Source: Dactylosporangium sp. AC04546 (GTDB taxonomy: Bacteria; Actinomycetota; Actinomycetes; Mycobacteriales; Micromonosporaceae). From it: a stretch of DNA of 64,000 nucleotides. How positions within the stretch are numbered: position 1 is the first letter of the stretch; each line of letters starts with the position of its first letter. The position numbers and the translations under genes are program-made. Positions 43,913-53,266 of the stretch are shown piece by piece. The notes under the pieces were generated by a model that did not search any database, was not told the origin of the DNA, and was given only the letters and a program-made list of their open reading frames with translations. The stretch lies in assembly GCF_022095675.1 (NCBI RefSeq), contig NZ_JAHYSG010000042.1:1-64000 (forward strand), read 5' to 3'.

Positions 43913-44791
43913 TCAGGCGGAGAAGGCGTCCGGACGGCGGTCCAGCAGCTTGTAGAGCGTCTGCTGGATCGTCTCGCGGACCTGGTCCGAGAGGTTGAAG
44001 ACCACCATGGGGTCGTCGGCCGCGTCCACGTACTCGTCCGTGGGGATCTGCTCGCCGAACTCGATCATCCACTTGCTCGGCAACGGCACCAGGCCCAGCG
44101 GGCCCAGCCACGGGAACGTCGGGGTCACCGGGAAGTACGGCGCGCCGAGCAGGCGGGCCAGCGGGCGGATGTTGCCGATCATCGGGTAGATCTCCTCGGC
44201 CCCCACGATCGAGACCGGGACGATCGGGGTGCCCGTGCGCAGCGCCGCGGAGACGAAGCCGCCGCGGCCGAAGCGCTGGAGCTTGTAGCGCTCGGCGAAG
44301 GGCTTGCCGACGCCCTTGAAGCCCTCCGGGAACACGCCGACGAGCTCCCCCTCCGCCAGCAGGCGCTCGGCGTCGGGGTTGCAGGCCAGGGTCGCGCCCG
44401 ACTTGCGGGCCAGCTCCGACACCACCGGCATGCGGAAGACCAGGTCGGCGCCGAGCAGGCGGAGGTGGCGGCGGGCGGCGGTCTCGTCGTGGACGGCGAC
44501 CGAGAGCATCATCGCGTCGAGCGCCAGGGTGCCGGAGTGGTTGGCCACGACCAGCGCGGCGCCCTCCTTCGGCAGGTGCTCGATGCCGAAGACCTCGGTG
44601 CGGAACCATTGCTTGTACAACGGGCGCAGCAACGGCAGGAAGACGCCGTCGGTCAGGTGCCGGTCGAAGCCGAACCCGTCCACCTCGTAGTCACCGGTGA
44701 GCCGCTCGCGCAGGAACGCGAGCGCGCCGGCGACCCGGTCGTCCCACTGGTCCGGGAGTGGAGGACCAGGATCGGTCCCGGGGTCAGTCAC
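43913..44791 (-). CDS. lysophospholipid (1-acylglycerol-3-phosphate-type) acyltransferase
   Basis: 292 aa. The acyltransferase motif NHSGTLALD (H-x4-D) near residue 92, FPEGFKGVGKPF as the second block, and PIVPVSIVGAEE as the third are diagnostic of PlsC-like enzymes, which acylate lysophospholipids at the membrane. GTG at 44791 (VTDPG) overlaps the epimerase stop by 8 bp, so the two genes are coupled. The pair epimerase-acyltransferase is conserved in actinobacteria (compare Rv0501-Rv0502, from memory). Confidence 0.88.
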   Translation of the reverse strand: MTDPGTDPGPPLPDQWDDRVAGALAFLRERLTGDYEVDGFGFDRHLTDGVFLPLLRPLYKQWFRTEVFGIEHLPKEGAALVVANHSGTLALDAMMLSVAVHDETAARRHLRLLGADLVFRMPVVSELARKSGATLACNPDAERLLAEGELVGVFPEGFKGVGKPFAERYKLQRFGRGGFVSAALRTGTPIVPVSIVGAEEIYPMIGNIRPLARLLGAPYFPVTPTFPWLGPLGLVPLPSKWMIEFGEQIPTDEYVDAADDPMVVFNLSDQVRETIQQTLYKLLDRRPDAFSA

Positions 44792-45851
44792 TGCCAGCCT
44801 CCAACGCGGCGCGGGCCGCACGGGTCCGGCGGAACCCGTCGAGCAGCGCCTGCTCGACGGAGCGAATCGTATCCGCGGGCAGGATCTCGCCCGCGCTGCG
44901 GCTGCGGACGAACTCCTCGAACGCCTCGGCGGTCGTGCGGGGTGTGTAGCCGAACTCCTTGATCAGGCGCGCGGTGTCGACGACCCGGCCGTGGACGAAC
45001 AGGTCCAGCTGGTCCAGCGACACTCCGGCGCGGCCGAGGCCGGCCAGGGCGTTGAGCCCGGGCTCCAGCACCGGCATGGTGACGCGACCGGCGCGCCGCA
45101 CCGCCTGGGAGAGGGTCAGCGTGCCGGCCCCGGCCACGTTGTACGTGCCCGGGTGCGACTCGACGACCGAGCGGTGCAGCACCTCGAACGCGTCGTCGAC
45201 GTGCAGGAACTGCAGCCGGGGGTCGCGACCGAAGACGGTCGGGACGACCGGCTGCGCGAAGTAGCGGGTCAGCCGCGTGTCCACGGTCGAGCCGATGAAC
45301 GGCGCGAACCGCAGGACCGTGGCCGGCACGTCGGGGCGACGCCGGCGGAAGCCGCGGACGTAACCCTCGATGTCCAGCACGTCCTTGGCGAAGCCGCCGC
45401 GCGGGACCTCCCGCGGTTCGGTGTCCTCGGTGAAGATCGCGGGGTCGCGGAACGAGGCACCGTAGGCCGCCGTGGAGGAGCGCACCACCAGCTTCGTCAG
45501 CCGCGTCGCCTGCTGGCAGGCGGCGAGCAGCTGCATCGTGCCGATGACGTTGAGCTCCTTCATCGCCGCCCGGCCGCCCTGCTGGTCGGCCGCCGTGGCC
45601 ACGGCGAGATGCGCGACCGCCTCGACGCGGGCGTCGACCATCACCCGCAGCACCCCGGGGGTGCGCAGGTCGACCTGGTGGACCTCGACGCCGTCGAGAA
45701 CCTCGGCCAGCTCACCGGACGGCGCGGCGCCGTCGATGCCGATCACCCGTTCGATGCGGCGGTCGGCGGCGAGCCGGGCAGCCAGCCGCGCGCCGAGGTA
45801 GCGGCCCACCCCGGTCACCAGAACGACCCGTGGTGCTGACGGCGTGGTCAC
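44784..45851 (-). CDS. NAD-dependent epimerase/dehydratase (SDR)
   Basis: 355 aa. The Rossmann motif is slightly unusual: VTGVGRYLGARLA in place of GGxGxxG. SSTAAYGAS provides the Ser, and the expected Y-x3-K is not obvious at the usual place (KDVLDIEGYVRGFRRR), so catalytic competence is uncertain. Family members in this position are annotated galE-like. GTG at 45851 is chosen; another GTG at 45878 would add nine residues. Located between the bS22 gene and the coupled acyltransferase. Confidence 0.82.
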   Translation of the reverse strand: MTTPSAPRVVLVTGVGRYLGARLAARLAADRRIERVIGIDGAAPSGELAEVLDGVEVHQVDLRTPGVLRVMVDARVEAVAHLAVATAADQQGGRAAMKELNVIGTMQLLAACQQATRLTKLVVRSSTAAYGASFRDPAIFTEDTEPREVPRGGFAKDVLDIEGYVRGFRRRRPDVPATVLRFAPFIGSTVDTRLTRYFAQPVVPTVFGRDPRLQFLHVDDAFEVLHRSVVESHPGTYNVAGAGTLTLSQAVRRAGRVTMPVLEPGLNALAGLGRAGVSLDQLDLFVHGRVVDTARLIKEFGYTPRTTAEAFEEFVRSRSAGEILPADTIRSVEQALLDGFRRTRAARAALEAGSD

Positions 45852-45923
45852 GCGGCCCCGATCCAAAGGGAGATCCACGCGGGCCGCCCCTGGACTGGGC
45901 CGGGGCGGTCCGGCGAGGCGCTA

Positions 45924-46025
45924 CTACTTGCCGAGACGACGACGCTGGACGCGGGTCTTGCGCAGCAGCTTGCGGTGCTTCTTCTTTGCCATACGCTTGC
46001 GGCGCTTCTTGACCACCGAGCCCAT
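45924..46025 (-). CDS. small ribosomal protein bS22-like (AURKAIP1/COX24 domain), 33 aa
   Basis: 33 aa, extremely basic: [18 protein letters not shown] then [15 protein letters not shown]. It is the actinobacterial AURKAIP1/COX24-type mini-protein, which in mycobacterial ribosome structures has been assigned as bS22 in the small subunit. ATG at 46025 has GAGGAG 7 nt upstream. It lies between the excisionase-type HTH gene and the epimerase, the same order as Rv0500A-Rv0500B-Rv0501 in M. tuberculosis (recalled). Confidence 0.92.
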   Translation of the reverse strand: MGSVVKKRRKRMAKKKHRKLLRKTRVQRRRLGK

Positions 46026-46133
46026 GCGGGTTTCTCCTCGATACAGCGGAACGCGTGCCATCGCTGGCACGCAAAAGACATGGTTAGCGGCTCAAGGGTA
46101 GCCGCACCGCCGCTTGATCGGAAAACGACCCCG

Positions 46134-46349
46134 CTATGCCGTCTCACGGAACGCTTCGCGAAGGTATTGGTCGACCGCGTGCTCGGGCACCCGGAACGAC
46201 CGACCGACGCGGACCGCAGTGAGATCACCGGCGTGCACCAGGCGGTAAACGGTCATCTTCGACACCCGCATCAGGGTGGCCACCTCAGCCACGGTGAGGA
46301 ACCTGACCTCGCCCAGCCGGCCTTCGGTGGTGTGTGGCGTACTCGACAT
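46134..46349 (-). CDS. excisionase-family (MerR-like) HTH DNA-binding protein
   Basis: 71 aa. A single winged HTH: RFLTVAEVATLMRVSKMTVYRLVHAGDLTAVRVGRSFRVPEHAVDQYL, quoted in parts (VAEVATLMRVSKMTVYRLV is the HTH). It is a chromosomally conserved relative of BldC/excisionase proteins, not a phage gene: no integrase or phage gene is near. ATG at 46349 has GGAGG 5-6 nt upstream. Upstream of the bS22 gene on the same strand. Confidence 0.9.
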   Translation of the reverse strand: MSSTPHTTEGRLGEVRFLTVAEVATLMRVSKMTVYRLVHAGDLTAVRVGRSFRVPEHAVDQYLREAFRETA

Positions 46350-46479
46350 CGCTACCTCCGACCAGCGTCTCGCCGTGAACCGCGGCACTCACAATCAGCG
46401 TGCTATCAGTACGGTAACGGTACTGCTGTGACTTGCGCCCTGGGTTCGTCGGAATCTTTCCTCGCCAACATCAACTGGC

Positions 46480-47664
46480 TTACTCGGTCCGCAGCGCGAC
46501 GACCGGGTCGAGGCGGCCGGCACGCTGGGCCGGGACCACGCCGAAGACGATTCCGACGGCCGCCGACACGCCGAAGGCGAGCGTGAGCGACCACCACGTG
46601 ATCGCGGCCGGCACGGGTGACAGGGCGGCCACGATGAGCGACGCCGCGATACCCAGGGCCATCCCGGCAAATCCGCCCAAGGTGGTCAGCAGGACGGCCT
46701 CCAGCAGGAACTGTAGGCCGATGTCGCGCGGCCGTGCACCGACCGCCTTGCGCAGCCCGATCTCCTTCGTTCTCTCGCGGACCGACACGAGCATGATGTT
46801 GGAGACGCCGACCCCGCCGACCAGCAGCGAGATCCCGGCGATCGCGGCCAGCACGCCGGTGAGCACGCCCAGGATGTCGCCCAGCACGCCGAGGATCTGC
46901 TCCTGCGTGACCGCGCTGAACTCGGTGCCGGGGTGCCGGCGGGAGAGCTCGGCGATGATCCGGGCGCCGAGGTCGTCGATCTCGTCGCGGTTCGGGGCCT
47001 TGACCGCGATGCCGTCGACCCGGTTGGTGCCGAGCAGGCGCTGGGCGGTCGTGATCGGCACGTGGACCTCGTTGTCGCGGTCGATGCCGAGGCTCTGGCC
47101 GAGCTGCTCGAACACGCCGATCACTCGGAACCGCACGCCGGCGATGGTGACCTGCTGGCCCACCGCGTCGCGGTCGGCGAACAGCGCATGGGCCACGCTC
47201 CAGCCGAGCACGGCGACGCGCCGCTGGGTGTCGACGTCGGAGCGGCTGAGGTACGTGCCGCGGGCCAGGTGACGCACGAACACCTGCGGCGTCGTCTCGA
47301 TGACGCCGTTGATCGTGGCGAAGGTGTCGGCCGCCCCGGCGGCGACGGTCTCGCCGGACGCCACGGTCACCGCCACCCGGCTGCGGTCACCGACGATCTT
47401 GGAGACGGCGTCGACGTCGGAGAGGTCCAGCCGGGACACGGACGGCGCCGAGCCGATGTTGACCTGGCCCGGCACGACGATGAGCAGGTTGGAGCCGAGG
47501 CCCTCGACCTGCTGCTCGATCTTCTGCTTGGTGCCGGTGCCGATCGCGACCAGGACCACGACCGCGGCGACGCCGATGATCACCCCGAGCATGGTGAGCA
47601 TGCTCCGCAGGCGGTTCGCCTGGAGCGCGTCGATCGCGACCCGCCACGCCTCCGCCAGCCTCAT
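46480..47664 (-). CDS. MacB/FtsX-type ABC transporter permease
   Basis: 394 aa. One N-terminal transmembrane helix (~22-42, TMLGVIIGVAAVVVLVAIG) is followed by a large extracytoplasmic MacB-PCD domain (~50-270) and three C-terminal helices (~285-385). This is the MacB topology, used to move substrates with a membrane-fusion partner rather than by a classical pore. It lies 16 bp after the ATPase gene, in an MFP-ATPase-permease operon. Confidence 0.9.
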   Translation of the reverse strand: MRLAEAWRVAIDALQANRLRSMLTMLGVIIGVAAVVVLVAIGTGTKQKIEQQVEGLGSNLLIVVPGQVNIGSAPSVSRLDLSDVDAVSKIVGDRSRVAVTVASGETVAAGAADTFATINGVIETTPQVFVRHLARGTYLSRSDVDTQRRVAVLGWSVAHALFADRDAVGQQVTIAGVRFRVIGVFEQLGQSLGIDRDNEVHVPITTAQRLLGTNRVDGIAVKAPNRDEIDDLGARIIAELSRRHPGTEFSAVTQEQILGVLGDILGVLTGVLAAIAGISLLVGGVGVSNIMLVSVRERTKEIGLRKAVGARPRDIGLQFLLEAVLLTTLGGFAGMALGIAASLIVAALSPVPAAITWWSLTLAFGVSAAVGIVFGVVPAQRAGRLDPVVALRTE

Positions 47665-47680
47665 GCGGCCTCCGCTTCGC

Positions 47681-48354
<674 letters not shown>

Positions 48355-48358
<4 letters not shown>

Positions 48359-49692
48359 TTCAGCAGGTCCATGCCTGATTTGACCTTGTCGGTGCCGCGC
48401 ACGACGATCCGGTCGCCGTCGGACACCCCGCCGAGGACCTGCACCCGGTCCTGGCCCGAAACGCCGATCGTGACCGGTGTCTGGACCGCCTTGCCGTCGC
48501 GGACCAGCCACACCACGTCCTTGCCGCCGACGTTGAACACGGCCGCTGCCGGCACCGTCACCGCGTCGCGGATCGAACGCACCTCCAGGTGGGCGACCGC
48601 GTTCATGCCAGGCCGTGGCGTCGGGGCGGCCCGGCCGTCGTCGAACTTCCCGGCGCCCAGCGTGAGGCGCGTGCGGTACGAGACACCGCCGCGCGCCGAG
48701 GTCGTCGGCAGCACGTCGGCCGACAACACGGTGGCCTCGTAGGCGGCGCCGGGCGCCGCGTCGAGCTCCACCCGCGCGGTCACTCCCGGCTGCACCAGCA
48801 GGATGTCGGTCTCGTCGATCTCGGCCATGAGACCCAGCTGCGAGACGTCGACCACGGTGAGGATGGCGGCGCCGGCGGAGACCTGCCCACCGACCGGCAC
48901 GGCCGGGTCGATGCCGGGGCCGGTCTGCTGCGGGGTCTCGACGGGGAGGCTGCCGGCGCCGAGCAGGTCGGTGATCGACGGGGCCGAGCCGGCCGAGGTG
49001 CCGCCCAGCTGGACCACCCCCGCCACGGGCGCCCGCAGGGTGAGCGCGTCGACCGTCGACCTCGCCAGGTCGTACGCGCTCTGCGCCTGGGCCCGCTGCG
49101 CCGCCGTGAGCGCCGACATCGCCTGGTTGACGCTCGCCAGGCCGCGCTGGACCGACGCGATCAATGCCCGCGCCGAGGCCGCCGCCTCCTGATACGTCTT
49201 CTCGGCGAGATCGATCTGGTTCAGCAGCACCTGCCGTACCGCCGGATCCGCCACCTTCTCCGCGGCCCTGCGGGCGTCATCGAACGCCTTCGCCGCCGCG
49301 TCATCGGTCTTCTTCTGGGTCGCCGAGAGGTTCTTGACGCTGCCGCCGCCTCCCCCGGCACCCTTCAGGGCGTCGAGGGCCTGGCCGGCCGCCGCCAGCC
49401 GCTGCTGGGCCGACGGCGAGTCGATCACCGCGAGCACCTGGCCGGCGGCGACGGTGTCACCCGGCTTGACCGCGAGCGTGGCGAGCGTGCCGTCGGCGGC
49501 CGCGGTGAGCGTGGCGGCGGCCCGGGCGGTGACGGTCGCGGGGGCATCGACCATCTCGACGACGTCGCCGCGCCCGGCACTGCCGAGCCCGATGTCGTTG
49601 TCCTCGCCGCCGCAGGAGGCCGCGGTCAGCGAGACGATGCTGAGCAGGCCGACGAAGACGGTGAGCTGGACGCGCGGGGGAACGCGATGCAC
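48355..49692 (-). CDS. membrane-fusion (HlyD/MacA-like) adaptor protein
   Basis: 445 aa. The N-terminal signal (residues 8-27) ends in TAASC, a weak lipobox with Cys27. Biotinyl-lipoyl-like strands (LAVKPGDTVAAGQVLAVID), a helical coiled-coil hairpin (~90-215), the second lipoyl half with an inserted Gly/Ser region, and a beta-barrel domain follow. It is the adaptor that works with the MacB-like ABC pair downstream, here without an outer membrane. Substrate unknown. ATG/GTG at 49692 region; the next gene upstream ends 10 bp away. Confidence 0.88.
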
Positions 49693-49702
49693 GCCCCCGA
49701 GT

Positions 49703-51124
49703 CTAGATACGGCTCTTGATGTTCTTCACACAGTCGGCGGCCACGTCGTCCCAGCCGATACCGAAGGCCTTCGATGCCGCCTCGTCGAGGGCGACGCCCT
49801 GCCGCGCGGCGAGATCGAAGAACTGGAGCATGCGCTCCTCGCCGAACCGGTCGGCGAGCCGCTGCACGGACAGGTACGCGATGCCGTAGCGGCCGCTCAC
49901 GTCGGCCGTCGACGTCCCCTCCGGCGGGTCGTCCATCGCGATCTCGGTGTTCTTCCAGCGACCGCTGCGGACGAACGTGCGCACCTCGCCCATCGCGTCG
50001 AACGGCTTGCCGGTGCCCTTCACCCGCACGTACTCGGCGATGCCCTCGACGAGCCACCACGTGTTGTCGTAGGCACGGTCGACGTGCGCGAGCGTCACGA
50101 CGTGCGTGAACTCGTGGCGCAGCACGTCGAGGGTCGCCTTGGTGTCGACCCGCGCGGCGTTGAGCACGATCTCGGTGGCGTCGGCGGTGAGCGGCAGCGC
50201 GAAGCCGGCCACCCAGTTCTCCTGCTTCATGCCGTACCAGGACGCCCACTCGTCCGGCCCGGCCAGGTAGACGACGTACCGCGACGGCGGCGGGCCCCAC
50301 TTGGCGTACCGGTCGGCCAGCGTGGCGGCCCGCTCCGCCGCGCTCAGCATCGACTGGAGACGGCCGGCGTACTTCGGGGTGGTCGACAGCACCACCCGGT
50401 CGCCGACGGCGGTGCGCAGCTCGCTGGCCTCCCACGGGCGCGGCCCGAGGTCCTCGCTCGTGCCGAAGTCGAGCAGCGTGACGGTCTTGCCGGCCACCTT
50501 CCAGCGGGTGGCGGCCTGCAGGTTCATGCGGTCGCAGGTGGTGACGACGTAGCAGTACTGCACGAAGACCGTGGCCGAGGCGGTGCCGTCGGGCGCGGTG
50601 TCGACCTTGCCGACGAGGGCCGGGTCCCAGACCTTGACCTGCAGCTGCCGGAGCGAGGCGTAGCGCTGGGCCAGGCGAGCGCGCAGCTGGGGTACCGACG
50701 GATCCACCGCGGAGAGGAAACCGTCCTGGTCGCCGGCGAGGAGGCTCGCGCCCTGCTCGGTCAGTGCCAGGCGGACCCGGCCGTCGAGCGTGGTCGGTGC
50801 CGGGCCCTTGGTGGCGCCCGGCGTGGCCTTGGGGCCGGTGCCGTCCGACCGGCCGGGCCCCCGCCCGCCGGTCGTGATGGCCCCCTGGCCGACGAGCGTG
50901 GTGGCGCGGTCCTGCCGGGCGGTCTCGAACGCGATCGCGGCCGGCGGCGCGACGAGCAGCACGGCCAGGGCGGCGAGCAGCGCGATCCGCACCACCCCGA
51001 CCCGGGACGGCTGGGCCGGCGTGGGCTGCGGTGCGAAGTGGTAGTGGGCGGGGCGCTGGTGCGGCAGCGGCGGTTGGCGCAGGTCTTGCGCGTATCCCGT
51101 CGCGTCCGGCCGCTCCCCTTCCAT
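49703..51124 (-). CDS. membrane-anchored gluzincin-like metalloprotease, function unknown
   Basis: 473 aa. A Pro-rich cytoplasmic N-terminus (~1-42), one transmembrane helix (~46-66), a Gly/Pro linker and an extracytoplasmic domain. HEFTH at 337-341 followed 20 residues later by Glu in WWLVEGIAEY is the gluzincin HExxH...E arrangement, so a zinc peptidase is likely. A Cys pair (about 191 and 197) could form a disulfide. The C-terminus (RYGIAYLSVQRLADRFGEERMLQFF) resembles other peptidase-MA domains. ATG at 51124. Upstream of the MFP-ABC operon on the same strand; the relationship is unclear. Confidence 0.8.
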   Translation of the reverse strand: MEGERPDATGYAQDLRQPPLPHQRPAHYHFAPQPTPAQPSRVGVVRIALLAALAVLLVAPPAAIAFETARQDRATTLVGQGAITTGGRGPGRSDGTGPKATPGATKGPAPTTLDGRVRLALTEQGASLLAGDQDGFLSAVDPSVPQLRARLAQRYASLRQLQVKVWDPALVGKVDTAPDGTASATVFVQYCYVVTTCDRMNLQAATRWKVAGKTVTLLDFGTSEDLGPRPWEASELRTAVGDRVVLSTTPKYAGRLQSMLSAAERAATLADRYAKWGPPPSRYVVYLAGPDEWASWYGMKQENWVAGFALPLTADATEIVLNAARVDTKATLDVLRHEFTHVVTLAHVDRAYDNTWWLVEGIAEYVRVKGTGKPFDAMGEVRTFVRSGRWKNTEIAMDDPPEGTSTADVSGRYGIAYLSVQRLADRFGEERMLQFFDLAARQGVALDEAASKAFGIGWDDVAADCVKNIKSRI

Positions 51125-51187
51125 CACTGCCGGACCGTACGCGACCCGGTCAAGTGATCGCGTCGCCCGTATGGACGAGATGTCGCA

Positions 51188-52108
51188 TTAGCCCTTCGAG
51201 CGCAATGCTCGGGCGAAAAATGCCAGGTTGGCGGGCCGTTCGGCCAGGCGTCGCATCATGTACGCATACCACTGCGTGCCGTAGGGGAGATAGACCCGGA
51301 CGGTGTACCCCAGCTCGGCCAGCCTGCGCTGCTCGTCGGGGCGCACGCCGTACAGCATCTGGAACTCGAACTCGTCCGGCGTGCGGTCGAACCACTTGGC
51401 ACGGTCCTCGCCGATGGCCACCAGGCGGGGGTCGTGCGTGGCGATCATCGGGTAACCGGTGCCGGACATCAGCACGTTGAGGCAGCGCACGTAGGACCTG
51501 TCGACGTCGAGCCGGCGCTGGTACGCGACCGACTCGGGCTCCTTGTAGGCGCCCTTGCAGAGCCGGACCCGGGAGCCGCTGATCGCCAGCTCGCGGCAGT
51601 CGGCCTCGGTGCGCCGCAGGTAGGACTGCACGACCGCGCCCGTCGTCGGGAAGTCGGCGCGCAGCCGGGCCAGCACGTCCAGCGTCGAGTCGGTGGTGGT
51701 GTGGTCCTCGGCGTCGAGCGTGACGGTGGTGCCGGCCTCGGTCGCCTTGGCGCAGATCGCGCGGGCGTGCTCGTAGGCGACCTTCTCGTCGAAGACCTGG
51801 CCGAGGGCGGACAGCTTCAGGCTGACCTCGGCGGCGGGGGTGAGCTCGGCGGCCTGCAGGGCGTCGAGCAGCTTGAGGTACTCGTCGCGGGTCGCTTCGG
51901 CCTGCTGGGGGTTGGTGGTGTCCTCGCCCAGGAAGTCGATCGTGACCGCCAGCCCGTCGGCGACGAGGTCACGGGTGCATGCCAGGGCGTCGTCCACGTG
52001 CTCACCAGCGATGAAGCGACGCACGATGGACCGACTGACCGGGGCGGATTCAACGAGCCGCTCGACCCTGTTTGAGCGGGCGGCGGCGAGGATTGCCGAT
52101 CTGAGCAT
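51188..52108 (-). CDS. proline dehydrogenase
   Basis: 306 aa FAD-dependent TIM-barrel that oxidises proline to pyrroline-5-carboxylate. Signatures are VTLDAEDHTTTDSTLD, GSRVRLCKGAYKEPESVAYQ, FEFQMLYGVRPDEQRRLAELG and VRVYLPYGTQWYAYMMRRLAERP. It is the monofunctional form; no P5C dehydrogenase gene is adjacent in the window. ATG at 52108. Divergent from the CGNR gene. The end is only 63 bp from the metalloprotease start. Confidence 0.93.
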   Translation of the reverse strand: MLRSAILAAARSNRVERLVESAPVSRSIVRRFIAGEHVDDALACTRDLVADGLAVTIDFLGEDTTNPQQAEATRDEYLKLLDALQAAELTPAAEVSLKLSALGQVFDEKVAYEHARAICAKATEAGTTVTLDAEDHTTTDSTLDVLARLRADFPTTGAVVQSYLRRTEADCRELAISGSRVRLCKGAYKEPESVAYQRRLDVDRSYVRCLNVLMSGTGYPMIATHDPRLVAIGEDRAKWFDRTPDEFEFQMLYGVRPDEQRRLAELGYTVRVYLPYGTQWYAYMMRRLAERPANLAFFARALRSKG

Positions 52109-52186
52109 GTGCCGAGCGTAAACAGATCGGACCGGGTCCGGTGACGCCTGGTCGCCAGTGTGGCATTTCTTGACTACCTTGGTCGG

Positions 52187-52774
52187 GTGGACTTCGACGC
52201 GTATGCGCGGACCGCCGTCGACATCGTCAACGCGCCGCTCGAAAGCATGCAAGATCTCTCGGCACTGTTCGGCGAGGACAGTTGGCAGACCGCCGAGGCG
52301 ACGGAGCGTGACCTCGTCGCCCTCCGGCGCGCTCGCAAGCGGCTCCGGGAGGTGTTCGAGCACGGCTCCTCGGGCCGGGACGTCGCGGCCGTCGCCGAGC
52401 TCAACGCGCTCCTCGAGGCGTATCCGATGCAGCCGCGGATCTCCGGCCACGACACCCACGACTGGCACATGCACGTGACCGGCCGGGGCTCGTCGGTGAG
52501 CTCGGAGCTGCTGGCCGGCGCCGCCTGGGGCCTGGCCGTCTGGCTGTGCGAGCACGGCAGTGCCCGGTTCGGCGTGTGCGCCGACGAGCGCTGCGGCAAC
52601 GTGTACCTGGACACCTCCTCGAACTGCTGCCGGCGGTTCTGCTCGGAGCGGTGCGCGACGCGCTCCCACGTCGCCGCCCACCGCGCCCGCAAGCGCGCCG
52701 CCGAAACCGGCGCCACGCTGGCTCCGGTGCAGGTCGCCACGGGCGAGGCCGATCGGGCGGTTGTCACGGCGTAA
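52187..52774 (+). CDS. CGNR zinc-finger / ABATE-domain protein
   Basis: 195 aa. An N-terminal helical ABATE-type domain (FDAYARTAVDIVNAPL...ERDLVALRRARKRLREVFE) is followed by the CGNR zinc finger at the C-terminus: CADERCGNVYLDTSSNCCRRFCSERCATRSHVAAHRARKR, of which the metal-binding part is C-x4-C and C-x3-C. These are putative stress-related transcription factors. GTG at 52187 (VDFDAYARTA) follows the family N-terminus; GTG at 52160 adds nine residues. Divergent from proline dehydrogenase. Confidence 0.85.
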   Translation: MDFDAYARTAVDIVNAPLESMQDLSALFGEDSWQTAEATERDLVALRRARKRLREVFEHGSSGRDVAAVAELNALLEAYPMQPRISGHDTHDWHMHVTGRGSSVSSELLAGAAWGLAVWLCEHGSARFGVCADERCGNVYLDTSSNCCRRFCSERCATRSHVAAHRARKRAAETGATLAPVQVATGEADRAVVTA

Positions 52775-52881
52775 GGGCGGGTCCAGAGCCGACAGGCCCC
52801 GACCGAAAAAAGCGCTGAGAAGCCGAAAGTGGCCACACCGCCGCCCGCTTGGGCATATCTTGCGTGATGTGGTTCGCTTTA

Positions 52882-52909
52882 CCGCCTGTCCGATTTGTCG
52901 GACAGGCGG
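52882..52909 (+). other. 12-bp perfect hairpin upstream of cspA
   Basis: CCGCCTGTCCGA (52882-52893), loop TTTG, TCGGACAGGCGG (52898-52909). It lies 108 bp after the CGNR stop and 95 bp before the cspA start, without a T-run. It may end the CGNR transcript or form part of a structured cspA leader. Confidence 0.6.
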
Positions 52910-53004
52910 GGATGGGCGATGCGGGGACGCTTCGAGCTTTTGGCGACCCCAGACACCGGGTAACACGCCGGATCACAACGCCCTACGAAGGAGAAAACAG
53001 CACC

Positions 53005-53205
53005 ATGGCCCAGGGAACCGTGAAGTGGTTCAACGCTGAGAAGGGCTTCGGCTTCATCAGCGTGGACGGCGGCAACGACGTCTTCGTCCACTTCTCCGCG
53101 ATCGTCTCGGAGGGCTATCGCAGCCTCGACGAGAACCAGCGCGTCGAATTCGAGATCAAGCAGGGCCCCAAGGGCCCCCAGGCCGAGTCCGTCCGCAAGA
53201 TCTGA
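53005..53205 (+). CDS. cspA: cold-shock domain protein (CspA family)
   Basis: 66 aa. [18 protein letters not shown] contains RNP1 (KGFGFI), and DVFVHFSAI is RNP2. It is a single cold-shock domain that binds single-stranded nucleic acid and acts as an RNA chaperone. ATG at 53005 has GAAGGAG about 11 nt upstream; the long in-frame extension to 52849 is not family sequence. A leader of ~100 nt or more is typical for these genes. A strong terminator follows. Confidence 0.96.
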   Translation: MAQGTVKWFNAEKGFGFISVDGGNDVFVHFSAIVSEGYRSLDENQRVEFEIKQGPKGPQAESVRKI

Positions 53206-53221
53206 CCCACCCACGACTTGC

Positions 53222-53251
53222 CCCCCGGCGCTCTTGCCGCAGCGCCGGGGG
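53222..53251. terminator. bidirectional terminator between cspA and the isomerase gene
   Basis: CCCCCGGCGCT (53222-53232) pairs perfectly with AGCGCCGGGGG (53241-53251) around an 8-nt loop, 16 bp past the cspA stop and 15 bp before the stop of the convergent gene. Confidence 0.82.
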
Positions 53252-53266
53252 CGTCGTCGCGTGTGC

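Noticed and set aside
46134..46349. Prophage or integrative element, from the excisionase-like HTH.
   Set aside because: No integrase, att repeat or phage gene nearby. The gene sits in a conserved core neighbourhood with the bS22 gene and epimerase.
52849..53004. In-frame extension of the cold-shock protein to 52849.
   Set aside because: The family begins at [10 protein letters not shown], and GAAGGAG precedes that ATG. The extension crosses a strong hairpin.
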